DNA of 64,000 bases from Sitta carolinensis (Eukaryota; Chordata; Aves; Passeriformes; Sittidae), in the NCBI GenBank assembly GCA_032173965.1, contig JAVUNC010000005.1, forward strand, positions 47,044,501 through 47,108,500. The letters run 5' to 3'. The notes under the pieces are model-generated. The model was not told the origin of the DNA. It saw nothing but the letters and a program-made list of their open reading frames with translations, and ran no database searches. Made by a program: the position numbers and the translations under genes. This document shows, in pieces, positions 1-13,047 of the stretch; the first letter of the stretch is position 1, and every line of letters begins with the position of its first letter.

Positions 1-3000
1 GTACTCAAGATGTGAGCTGTGGAGCAGAAATTTAAACAGAGCAGGGCTTGGAGTTTGTATGACTTTTTGTGGCAGCTGGGACTCTTCCAAGTGGCTGAGC
101 GGAGCTATTTAAAAAACATTAAAGGGAGATACTGATTTCCACTTAGCTGAAGATATGCTCTCTTCACTAAGAGTGTGGCTTTTATATTTTGTGAAGCATG
201 TTATTTATCGTACCATTTTCTGCCTGCTGGCACTAATGTAGCATTTTACAAATCAAATACTTGATTACTGAAGAGCACCAAGAAAGTAGAAGCTGAATGA
301 AATAGACACAGATGCACTACAAATACGTACATACACATGAAAACACCTGAAACTGCTTGACCACTGTCACCCTCTGTTCAAATTGTTATCATACTTATCA
401 GAGGACTGTGCCTTTATTTTCTTTAAGCCTTCTAAATTGATCTTCTCTGTAAGCTGCAGATTTGCATCGCAGGTCTTTCCTTTTTCTATTTAATATTTTT
501 GGCTTAAGATTCCAGTCATTCTGTTGTCTGAGGGCACTGTTGATACGTGTGGTATTATTAAAATTGGGATCTCTTTGGTTGTGCATGAAATGGGGGAAAC
601 ATTCTCAAAAGAGCTGAAAACAATTTTTTGCTTAAATACCAGGTAGTTACTGTTGGTGTTGTCTCTGTCCCTAACTTGAGAGGCTTTTTTTTTTTATTTC
701 CTCTCACTAACCCATTTCATTACATGCCACATCTTTGCACTCTAGTCTTTGTCAGTATATATAATTCACAAGAAGTACATCTTGTTCTTCCACACTGAAC
801 CCTGTCCAAATATTATTTTTTGGTTTTAACTTCTTCAGATTAGTAAACTGGTCCTGTCATTATCTTTTCTAACCTGTAAAAATCTATGGAAATTCTCAGC
901 ATAGTGGATGTGAATAATTTTCATCGTAGATTCTGACAAGAGATCTTCCTGTAAATAAAAATGGAAAACTGGTTATAGAATCACAGATTATGTTTCGTCC
1001 ACTTTGGAAGAAGAAAGAGTGTAGCATTTAAAACTGTTTTCCACTATATTAATAACAAAAGAAAAATCGCTTTGTCCTTTTCAAATGTGTGTATACACAT
1101 GCACTTCACACTCCTGGTTTATCACACTAAGGACTTCACTTGAAGTGTTGATGTTGCTCAACAGTGGACAAAATAGAGAAAAATCACAGCTGATATGATA
1201 AATTGACTATGATAAACTCTTAACTCTGGGGAGAACTTCCTTGCTGGGATAGGCTCTCAAATTTTGAATGAGATTTATCACTCTGTTATAGTGTATACTC
1301 GATATAGACACTGCTATAGTCTGTACAGAGGACTTAATGCCTGAATTTTAGAGTTTCTATCTTGGCTGATAATATTTACCTTTGTGGCCTTGTGTAGATT
1401 ATTCATACTTAGTGCATCAATTTTACAAAGTGTAAGACCAACACTGATCCATTTTGTAATGGATCATGATGAAGGTTAAAAGGTTTTAAAAGATCTTCAG
1501 TGACCTTAAACTCATCTGTGGCTGAGATAGTTGATCACATGTAATTGTTAATACAGAAATTACTTCTGCACAGTCCTACTTCTTCCTTAGTTAGGAGCAT
1601 TAATTCATGACATCAATGACTAGAGGGAAGAGAGTAAGGATCATTTTGTCAAGCCTAGAGTAAATCAGTCAGAGATGGTAGAAAAAGTGATCCTTTCTAA
1701 TGGCGAGAAGAAAAAGTGAAAAAACAAAGGGCAAACATTTCTCAAAATATAGGAGAACTGTGCAGTAACTTATTCTAGGATATTTTAGGGTAACATAGAT
1801 TTCCAAATTTTAGGGATCCATAGAATTAATAACTCAGCAAAACTGGCAAAATTAATTTCTAAATTTAATCTAAACTTCCTCCCAGATGGGTATGTATTAC
1901 TGTCCCCCCACCCAAAAAAAAAGAAAAAAATGTTCCCGTCTTTGTCTCAGGTAGTTGCTTTCGCCAACGTGTTGGCATTGAACATTTATCCTCCAGAAAA
2001 AAGAAAAGTATGTTGCCAGGAAATGATTCTGTGTTTTCCTCTTGCTGCATGCTGTGGTCATACTGACCATACGCCCTGCTCTGGTTCTAACTGCATCTGG
2101 GTGACAGTGCAACAGCAAATTGCTGATGGCTTCATTCTTCAACACATATCTAGTTGGTGATTAAAATAGAAAAAGGGACTCTCTTGGCCAATCTTGGCAT
2201 TGTCTCTCATTTCTTTTTGATTATCATTTGGGTTCTAACTTGGCTTCTGTTCTGTTGGCTTATAATTGGGTATTTTTGGATTCTCATGTGTTAAATTCTA
2301 ATTCTGTTGGCACCAGCTATACAGTGTCCTCTTAGTACCTTCAGTTTGAACCTGATACTTTAAAGTTACTGACTTAAATATTGCTACCTTCTGGATTTTT
2401 GTATGGGAGAATTTTTTTTATTTTTTTTTTTTTAATGAGAAAGTATTCCTCATTTGTGCTGGAAGTATTTTGGAAGTATTATTGCTTCACAAGACGTGGG
2501 ATCATTATTTACTAAGCTTTCTGGTAAACTCTGAATTGTTTCTAATTAGTAGAACATCTTTCTAACCTTCCAAAACTGAAAAAGTCTTTCTCCTGTTTTC
2601 CCTTGCACCTAAAGTGTTAAATGAATCTTTCCTGCCTGTATTTTATTTCTAGAAAAACTGAAGTAAACCAAATGCATATTTTGCAGCTTTTGTAAAGTTG
2701 CTTTTGGCTGTGAGTACAAGTGATATGGGGAGCAGGGAGTCAAGTTTCAAGTCAGTGCTGTTCATGGCAGTACAGGTTATGCTGTGTGAACATAATGAAT
2801 TCTGTCAAAATGGACATGAATTGTATTCCTCAGTTGCAGTATCAGCTGAGAACCTCAAACAGCAGGATAACAGAAATTTTGGGGGTTTTCCATTATTTTT
2901 CCAGTCTAAATGAACCTGTTTGGTGAACCAACAGGTTAAGTATAGTGTGTTTGTCTAGACTTATATTTGTACTTTGGCTGCAAATTTAATGCAAAATCGC

Positions 3001-6000
3001 CAGTCGTCATTTAAAATTCACTTAAAAAATGTCAATATAACAAATACTCTTTGAAAGAAATTTATCTTCTGTGATTCTTGAATTTTCTAATTAGATCTTT
3101 TCCTAAAATAAGACTGTTTCATTTCAATTGCAAAAAAAAAAAAATCTCTAAAAAGCAAAACTAACCAATTGACCAGAAACCCCCCACCAAAAAACACCAA
3201 AACAAGAAAACAAATCCAAAACAACCCAATAAAGCCAAAGAAGAAAACCCCAAACAGCACTTAGTCTAAGTCAACTAAATTAATACCGACTGCTATGTCA
3301 TAGATTAAATTCCATTTTCTTTGATGGAGATGACCCTGAAAACAGTGGAGAATGACTGATTCCCTGTATAAATCTTCCATAAATTTAGTTTTGCATTTCA
3401 TTTTTATAATTCAGCTTTGGTACTAGCGTTGTGAATTTAGAACATTTTCCCCGTGTTTCCTGTTAAGTTTGGAAATCTCAGCTGTTACCTGAAGGGGTAC
3501 TCTAATTAGTTTTTGTTTTTATGAACTTGGCATGGTATCTTAAAGTATGTTAAATTTCCTTTGCTTATATGCACCTTCTCTGTACCATGTGAAGAACTCC
3601 ACTGTGCACAGTGTCAAATACCTGAAGGCATTGGAAGGATGCTTTGAAATTGAATTTGTTCTTGTGTTTGTTGTGGTTTTAGTGTAGTGCCTCTAGTTAA
3701 GCTGAACTGAACAGCTTCTCAGTAGTCGCTGTTTGGGTCAGTATAGTCTGAGTTTTCAGTATGCAGCTTGGATGTACAATTTTGTTGTATGACTGTTTCT
3801 TCTTTTCAGCCTTTCTCTCTGCTTCTTGCTCCAAAAGGAGTTGCTGCAGGGAGGTGGAAGGGGACATCTTACTGCTTGTGTTAGTCTTTCATCTTCAGCT
3901 TTTTTCTGTGTACACAGAAATGTAAGAGTTATTACTCGGTCCCAGTCATTTTACCAATAGCCATTCCAGTGCCTCGGGTCCTTGAGTTGCATTTCTCAAG
4001 ATATGAGGAGCACTTTTACTGTATTGAGGCAAATGTTATTGTTACAGAGGCAAAGGCATTTTTAATTATATAGCAAATCTTTAGAATGGTTTTAAAGTAT
4101 TTTAGTACAAATTCCAGTTATAGATACAGGATTTATATATATTAAATATAATATATAAATATAGCTATGGTGTACTGAGAGAACTATGAAAGCAGTTTTA
4201 TTACACTGTAACAAAGTAACGGTGAACAAATCTTAACAGGGTTTGATGTGTTGAAAATGTCTGGCATAAATCAATCTCCAAGAATGTTTGCATTATATTT
4301 ATTAAAACACTAGTTCAGGTGAATAGTCTTTTTTCTTCTGTTCCTTACTTCATGTGCACCTTATCCTATTAAGGAGTAAGTCTGCTTTTCAGTCTAAATT
4401 TCATCTGTGCATTTTACTTTACAGCTACTATTAGTTTATTAAATAAAAGTCCACCAGTGTCCTATCCATTTCCCATTGTTTCTGACATACTTTGATTTCT
4501 TTGGTTGAACTACAGTTTAATTTAAGCTATTTTGCTGACTATTGGAAATTTTTCTGGTAGAACTTTATTAAAGTACATTTATAACTCCTATCTCTTTACT
4601 CTGCAATGTATAACAAACTTTGTGTCTCTTGAGATATAATGTGAGCAAAGTGGATATGTCAGCTTACAATTTATAAGCAGCTATTAATTCTGTGTTGTTG
4701 AAGCATTATTGATGAATATGTTTCCTTGCATTTCATGGTTTTGTCACTCAAAATAAACATATATAGTTATATATATAAAATGGGCTGCTTGCCTTTTGTC
4801 TCTGACCCTGGGATTATGTTCTGGCTGTTTAAAATGCCACTAGCTCTCATCTGTGAGGTGGAACTTTTACCTGAGACTAGTTAGAAAACTAAGTTGTAAA
4901 GTTGTTAGCAGGACATCATGTAGCTAAATTGGATGGCTGTTTTAAGGAACAGGAGTTAAAGTGATTCCATTCTCATGTGACTGTGTTTCCCTGCAACTGC
5001 ATCTGTGTTACTTAAACTTCCCCTAACTACTGAGAGCAGCTTTTATTGGGTAAATATACTTGTATATTGTAGGCTCAAATTTGCCATTTGAGGCCAAAAC
5101 CTTTGGGAGAGATACTAAAATAATCTCACTGATTTTTCCATTACTCCAGGCATGGATAAAAGCTTTTAAAAGCTGCAGTAAACTAATCTGAAAAGTATTA
5201 TAAATATATTTACTGTTCAATAAGATGGCCATCCCACATGATACTGTTGGGAAACTGTTTTGGGGAAATAAGGTAGATGTTTAACCTTCAAAGAGACCAG
5301 TAAAGAGACATGTGTGTGCATGCATGTATGTTTATGTTTATTATATACCCTTTTAACTCTCTGATAAAGGAAAAAGAGAGTCACAGCTGTAGAAAATCAC
5401 TTCTAGCATTGTGTCAAGTGTTTCTTTGTAACTTCTAATCTAAGGATTGCTAGCATCTAAAACCAGCTGTTCTTCCAACCAATCTCTTGTGTTCTTAGTA
5501 GGGGTAGCCAAGCCAATATCTCCTCTTGCACCAAAGAAATGAGAGGGTATTATATACTGGTTATTCATTTTTCCCATGCTTGCACTGTTCTTGTTCTGCA
5601 GGAAGCGTTGCACAGTACCAGCTAAGGGCAAGGGGAATGGAGCAATCATGTGAATGCAACACAAAGTGTCTGTTAAAAGTGTTTTTGAGTATTACACAAA
5701 TATGCAACCACACACTATCAAAACACGTATTGCAGCACTGAAATTTTGTTTGTGTAAGCTTTGCTCTTGGTAAACTGCTTCCTTTATTATTTTATCATTT
5801 TCCTTTTTATCTTGGTAAGAGGTGACAAATATATTTGGTACTGGGTTGAGTAGATTTTTATTGTAAAGGCTGGAATAATCACTTCAGTTTTGTGGGAGTT
5901 ACTGCATTGGAAAAAATAATGGTCAAGGAGTCATAAATCTGATACTGAAACAGTCTGTGGCTGAAATATGCTCAAAAATGTATAAAAAAAGTAATTTTCA

Positions 6001-9000
6001 CAACTGTTTAAACTGTGCTTGAAATCTGTAATTTTGTATACAGATGACTCAAAATATTGACCTTATAATTATGCATACAAATACAGTATTGCCACCCTCT
6101 CTACATGCATCCCATTCCCAAGACATATTTTTAACATCACTCCCCATAATTTAAGATTGATTTTGCTATTATATAACGCCTTGGTGCGTCATGTATTATT
6201 GTGGTGGTGTGATGCTTCATTAATTGTCTAGCTTACAACCTCCAGATTTTTTTTTCTAGTTTGTTATAGTAGAAACTATTAATAAAATTGTCTGCACTAT
6301 GTCAGTGCGCCACAAATCTTCAGAATTTTGATCTTTACTACCCTGAAATTATTTATTTTGCAATGTAATTTTTTGTTGTTGCATTTCTTCCCCTTATTTT
6401 TCACTTTTACATACTGAAATGTTCCTTTATGAAAAGCAGGTGGCATTACAATCAATAACCATTGTTATCTCTTTGTGATGAACTGAACTGTGGCGTTATA
6501 TAATACCAAAACTTTTTAAATCATATATAACATATGTGAACAGAAAAGTGCATATTCAGAACTTTCCTCAAAATACCAACTTGTAGCTTTTGTTTTTCCA
6601 TTTGGTACAATACATGTGCATGTTGTTGAGCTGTTCCATTCAAGCTTTAGAGGTTTCTTTCTCAGTTTTGTACAGTAGTTTGCCATTGGCATATACGTGC
6701 TGTAGTGTTTAAACATTTTCTGTGTCAAATTTCACAATTGCAGTTATGGTGGGAGGTAACTTTTCTCAATATCATGTCTACCACTATGTGGCTTGGTCCT
6801 TAAATTGTCTCCTTACTTACCTTTGTTTTCCTTATGGTATTGGAATAGAAAAAATATTGTGGGGATGGGTATCTGTAAAAAAAGCCTTATCTTTCTTTTC
6901 AAAATTGCAACTTATGAATCAACCTAATTTGCAGCAGTAGTGATCTGAAAAAGTTGCTGGATAGCAAAGCTAAGGTGATATTCTTTCTCCTGCTCCAGTG
7001 TGTTTCACAACACTGTAAAATGGTCTCTGCAAATGGAAAAACACATATAATGGCACTAGCCTGTCTCAAGTGCTAGCCTGCTTTCCTAGAGGCAGATGAG
7101 GAAACTGCTTCAGAATCACTTGAACACCAAGGACAGCCCTTCGTTTTATTGTGAGGCTGATGCCCTTCTGATTCCTCTTTATTAAAATACTGTTTGCTAG
7201 AGTGTAGATTAATTATTTGATATTGCAATCAATGACATGTGGGATATTATGACAGTCTTCCAATAGAAGGGAAGAAGTTCCCAATTATAAAACATTTGCA
7301 TTGGTTTTATTGCAAATCTGAATTGTAACGTCAAGTTCAGGTGATCCTGTATGTATCCATTTTTGACAAGTTCTGTCATTTTTATTACCTCTAAGAACCC
7401 CTTTTCTATTATACTTACTGTTTAAATTTATTTAATACCTGTATGACACTGGTTTTAAAAAGTCAATGTTTAATTATTTTCTTTTTCAAGGAAAACTGTA
7501 TTATTGCTGTTTTTTCCTAGCAGTTACCTCCATAAATATATCTTAATTGTCAGTCCATCAGTTTCTCAGTACTTTCTTCTGTTCTTAAAAAGACTTTAGT
7601 GGCTAGAATCAGAAGAAAGCAGGTATTATGTTGTCTATGTATATGCAGTAGAAAATGCATGAAATTGTGAGCATAGGTAAATTTTACTGATTCTTTGTAG
7701 AAAACCCTGAATTGAAATGTAATTGCTAAAATACGAATAGAGATTTTGTATAATTAATTAAAACAAAGTCTTGTTTCTAGTAGTTTTCATGGTCAAGAAA
7801 ATCTGAAAATTTTAGTTTTAAGCAAAAGTTTTGTAGTTAGTAAAACACTTAGAAATGCCAACTTCTAATATGAAGTAGGAAAAAATGCACAAATTTGAAT
7901 AGTTGCATTCATTTAATGCATACTTTTCATTGATCTAATTTCCATACACGCTATAAAGCAGCTTCGTGTAATCGATAGAGAGGAATTCAGAAGAGATTAT
8001 GATGTCTATTTCAGGACTAGACAAGTTTCTCAGCTACTTGAAAGGGATGACTGTTTACACTTGCAGTTTTGCCTTTTCTTCTAAGGTCTTTCAGTTGCTG
8101 CTTTCATAAGTTCTGTGCTTGCCATTAAAACACTTCACGCTTGCCAAGTTAGATGCTTCCCTGGGGCATCTCAGAGACAAATGGATCATTTCATGTTGGT
8201 AGTTGCAGTAGGTGTGGACATGACTGTGGAACAAAGCAGCTGAGACTGCAATTTTACTGCAATTTTCTTTAAAGAACGCCCTTTTCAGATCAAGATTTTA
8301 AATGTGAGGGCTTTCTCCTCAGTGGGCTGTTTCAGGAAAAATGCACAACACAGGGAATAGCAAAGTAACTCTGCAGTACACTTACCCCATCTCCCATATT
8401 TGTGGTGGTGCAGGCTCAGGTGCTGCATGACTTGTTTTCACCTGCAACCTTTCTTCTTCCTTCTGCTTCCTTTCTTCTCCTTTGTTTCTGCTCTTAGTCG
8501 TACCTTGCAGTCCTCTCCCCACGTCACCTTGTGTTTTGCCTTTTAACTCCAAGTTACCACGTGTTGTCTTGGGCTGGATCTACATTAGATTTCAGTATGA
8601 AGTGTTCAGTTACAGGACACATTGCTTTTATGCAAAACATTTTAATTGCAATTTGAAGTGCACCTACCAGCTGAAGACTAAACATGTCACCATATTAAAA
8701 CTGGGAGGTCAGGAAAAGATGAAGTCTTGTGTTTTTCTTACATTTTTTCCTAGATTTTTTTAACATATGTATTTTAAAATCTGGCATTTCAGAGTGAGAT
8801 TTGTTAGACTGAATTTTTAATTCACTCTTCTTATTCCACTAACACATAACAAGTGTTCTGTGTTAAGATTGTTACACTGCTGACTGCCATATGAAAGCAG
8901 AGATATTTAAACTAAGGTAGCTCAGATACAGTTGTGATTAAGTGGATGGTTCAGTCCATGATGTCACTACTTCCAGGCTATACAAGCTTTGCTCACCTGC

Positions 9001-12000
9001 TCTGATAATAAAAGTCCAAAATGGCAATGTGAAGGACAGTATTTTGGAGGATTTCTACTTACTTGGAATTTAAATGCACATACATTAAGATACATGAGCT
9101 GCAAAAGGATGGAAAAGTCGATTTGGTGGTTTACATTTCTTTTAAATCTCAATGTAAACTTTTTTTGCTAGATAACTAGAAATTGCCCAGATGCTGTTTT
9201 AAACAATCAGTTTTAAGTGCTTCTGTTTGGGGCTGGGTGTGCTGGTTCTGACAAATGATGACAGGTTGGCTTGTGGGGTTGTGATTTTGTTTGCTGTGGT
9301 TGGGTTTGTTTGGTTTTGTGTTTGTTATTTGTAACTGTGACATTTTAAATATAAACTGATCACTGTATATTGCTGTGGTTGTTTTGTTTCTGTTTCAGCT
9401 TATTTGTATTCTAAGGCATGCGAATCCTTTGTTACTAAGACTTGCTAGGCAATGTGTGAACTAAACCATCAGGCATATGTTTGAGGTTCTCATGAATGGT
9501 TTTAATTATTTCACTAATGTGGCTGCACTGATAGAAAGATGTTAAGATGGCATCATCTGTTCTTCTGCAGAGTTCATGTTGTTGGCTTCCTGTGTTTGTA
9601 GATAACTAAAAAGTGATAGCAGACCAGAATGCTTTGACTACACTTTTCTGCTTTACCACTTTCTACCCAAATGCTTGCTGAAGTCTAATATTAGGAGCTG
9701 AAAGACTTTTTTTCTTGTTTCAGTTTTTGACACAAATTGAAGTGTTGTTCATAAATGACTGAAAGTCTAATACCAGGCTCCCCATTGACTTCATCAGGGC
9801 TACAAGCATTCTGAAGTTGGGTTCTAATTTTGCTCAGAGCAGCATGTCTGAATCTCCATTTCTGATGTGTAACATGGCAATCTTCTCCAAAGAATCCTAT
9901 TCTTTCCTTTTTAAGGAAGAAAAGCAGTTGTTTCTCTGTAGTCTTTCCTCAAACATAGTTCTGTTATAAACTGGAGTTTTCACAAGTCCTTGTACTACAA
10001 AAATTTCCCTGAGAGATTTCCTTGGTAAAATAGTCCTGACACTAAAAAGGGGTGGTTTTATTTTCTTGTTTGGCTGGGCACAGGGCTTTCTGAAAACTCT
10101 ATTACTTGAATTTCACAGAGATGATGATGCCCTGTGGTTAAATTTGTAGATCTTAACCATTTTGGTGGTGTCAGTACTCCAGAAACGTTTGGGATAAGGT
10201 GATAAAGTTGCTCTCTTAGATCATGGAGATGCTTAATTTTACCATGGGAAAGTAGTGTGGACCAGTCCTCTAACACCCAATTGCCAGTTCTTCCTGAATT
10301 TTCCTTTCCATTCTCAAATTTGAGAGATCTACAAGTATCTGAAAACTGTGTGCGCCAACACTATGGGATATAGAAATGGATATTACTCCTCCTCCTCCTT
10401 ATGAATGTAGGTGGATGCTGCAAATAGTCAAAATCCTGACCTTTATGACAGGCATAATGAGCAGTCTGTTTTGTGTGGGGATAGCCTGCCTACACCATGC
10501 TCCTCTAGGTAGGAAACGCAATGAATGTTGAGCCATTTTGGTTTTTCAAACTTCCTTAAGATTTTCCTGTACTCCTGAATTTCATTTGACAGAAATGCAT
10601 GGCTGGTGAAGGAGGGGGATCTGGCTGGGGCTACAGGAGTTCATGGTGTGCTGTGTACTGAGTGCAGCATCTGCTGGGCACAGCTGGAATGTGTGTCTCA
10701 GAGCCAGGACTGGGAGTGTGGCACAGAGCTCTGCTCAAAGGCTGCCCTGCAGATCTGCAGCTCCTGGGCTGGGCTGCAGAAAGAGCCTAACTGCTTCTGG
10801 ATCTCTCCTGTCGAGGAGATTGCTGCCCAGGGTCATTTAACAAAAAACCTTGAATAGCGTGGCTGGCCAAGAAAAGGTCTGTCTTCCTGAGAATTGCATG
10901 TATGAGACATTGTTGGCTGAGTTGATTTAATAGTTGCCTGTAACTAACTGAAGATTTCAGTCTTCCAGACACATAAAAATAATGAAAATTCAAAGAACTT
11001 TCTCAATTGGCACAGTCAAGTAGGGCTTCGAAACAGTAAGCTGTCACACAGAGTATTTTGCTAAGGATTTTTGTTTCCTTGCAGAGGAAGAATTGAAAGG
11101 AAATTACTTCAGACTAATGTATTTTTTAGTAGGAAGAAATTAATAGCTTGGTATTAGGTTTTTTTTTTCTTTTTCTAGTTCCTTTTAAGTCTCCCTTTCC
11201 ATTTTTTAATCTGCCTTCTCCTGGCAGAGACAGCCATGGTTCAAAATATACACTGTTGGCTGGGAAGATCATGCAGTTGGAATGAAATTCCTCTTGACTT
11301 TATGCTAATCAGTTTATCATTGATTATTTTAATGTGCCTTTTTCTTAAGCTTCAAATGATTAAATCAACTCATATTAAGGAACCTGAAGTTAGAAAGTAT
11401 TTTAAATAGCAACCACTCAACAGAAGAATTCTGTGGCTAATAATTCTGAATTACTTTTCTTTAGGTATAGGAAAGATGAGTCCCTATAGAGATATCTTCT
11501 ATCATTTGTGACCATAGGTAGTTAGATATTTCATACTTAAACTTGGTACTGTATTTTATTAGCAGAATTTCATCAGTGGCTGCATCAGAACTTAAGGCAA
11601 AAAGAAATCAGCTTGTAATAATGGATAATAAAGAGAACTGTCCTGTCAGGCACTCCAGATTCAGTGACTGATAATTCAGGCAGCTTCTGCTTGCATTTAG
11701 TAATCGTACAATACCTCTTTCTGCCTCTCCTCGGAGCCTGCCTGTGTGAGAATTGCCTTTCAGACCTCCTCAGAGGCTTAGTTTTACCCAAATCCAAGGT
11801 TATAGAGCAGACAATCTCAGTGTTTAGTCTTTGTGCATCTGTCACTGTTTGTTGGCACAGAAAAACCTCTAATATTCCTAGGGTGTATCATGTCAGCATT
11901 TGTACAGACTATGTGGGTCTGATAACTTGAGCTTTTTTCCATGTTAATTGCTCAGAGATTTTTGATAATTATGGTGCTTTTGTAACCCTTTGTGTGTCCT

Positions 12001-12968
12001 AAGGAAACTTGTTGACTCTAATCCATAAATCTGTAGCAGTTCAGTCCAACAATAAGTGATAATCTCTTCCACAAAACAACAAAAGAAAAAACATTAGCTA
12101 ATTTTTGTAGCAAATTTAAGGAAGTAGAAACTCATGTAATAATGATTTTTTTCTAGGAAGTATCTTTAAAACCACAGAAATATATCAGATTTCCCCCATA
12201 TTTTTCCACCTAAGGAAAAATGTTAGTGATCTCTGCAGTTTCACCAGCCAAGGGACAGCAGTTGATATAGAAAATAACTCTTATTTGGTGGTCTTCTAGG
12301 GTTTTTTGTTAAAACATTTCACCTGGGCAATAGCTTAAAAGACCCCTTTATGCTCTCTAAAGGGAAGGTTAAAAATAGCTTTGTATGTAGAATAATAAAT
12401 GCTGAAATTTGCTGTAATGGGTGAGAATAAAATTACAATGGGAGTTTTCTGATGGCTTTTGATGTGTTCTGTAAGCACACAAGTTCCAGTGTAGCTTTCC
12501 CTTTTTCTTAATGTGAAGTCAGTGTCTTTATAAGTACACAGGCAAAGGTGTCTCAAGATAAGCAATATATTGTCCTGATGACTGCTCTATCAGAAAGTTA
12601 CGCCACTACAAGGAAAGGACAAATTACAACCAGATTAAAATGTTAGAAGTCATAGTTGAAATATACTTTATGACTACATTGTTATGCATTTACCTGTAGA
12701 ACAGCAATATGCTACTATTCTTCAGGGGTTTTTACTCCTTACAAAGCTAAAAATACTTTAATACTTGTTACTGCAATACAGTCATTTGGTTATTGCCCAT
12801 TTTTCAAGTCCTGGGATATTCCTCTGAAATGACCTTCTCTTGCTCATTTCATTAGTTCCTTTCTAATAAGTATCAATTCTGAGACCTCTCCTGAATTTTC
12901 AATGTGTCCCTTTTCCACCTGTGTTCCCTGGATTTGCTTTTGCAAAACAAAGGAGTTTTGTCTTTCAG
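1..12968 (+). other. ATF7IP: ATF7IP intron (3' part), no exon recognised
   Basis: AT-rich sequence with no recognisable exon on either strand. It ends at the TTTCAG acceptor before the SIM exon. It holds short homopolymer and A/T tracts (for example 4130-4165), an A/C-rich stretch at 3130-3260, a GT-rich stretch at 9225-9340, and one GC-richer patch at 10600-10860 whose origin I cannot name. A small exon could have been missed. Confidence 0.65.
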
Positions 12969-13047
12969 AGCGGGAAGTTCACAGGAAGTGAGTCAGGAGG
13001 TGTCATTGATCTTACACTGGATGAAGAGGATGACGGCTCTTCTCAAG
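12969..13047 (+). CDS. ATF7IP: ATF7IP exon with SUMO-interacting motif
   Basis: This 79-nt exon starts after a TTTCAG acceptor in phase 0 and ends with one spare base before GTGGGT. It encodes 26 residues ending GSSQ. The core [11 protein letters not shown] is a textbook SIM: a hydrophobic V-I-D-L-T patch followed by acidic residues. In mammals this motif lets ATF7IP bind SUMO on MBD1 and other silencing factors. The spare G fits the next exon at either of its two possible acceptors. Confidence 0.9.

Noticed and set aside
960..1020. Possible CR1 3' end (ATAGAATCACAGATTATG)
   Set aside because: Only about 20 bases resemble CR1; too little to call.
5440..5664. - strand frame ending in GLATPTKNTRDWLEEQLVLD
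   Set aside because: The tail looks protein-like, but it is antisense in an ATF7IP intron, short, with no partner exons and no family I can name.
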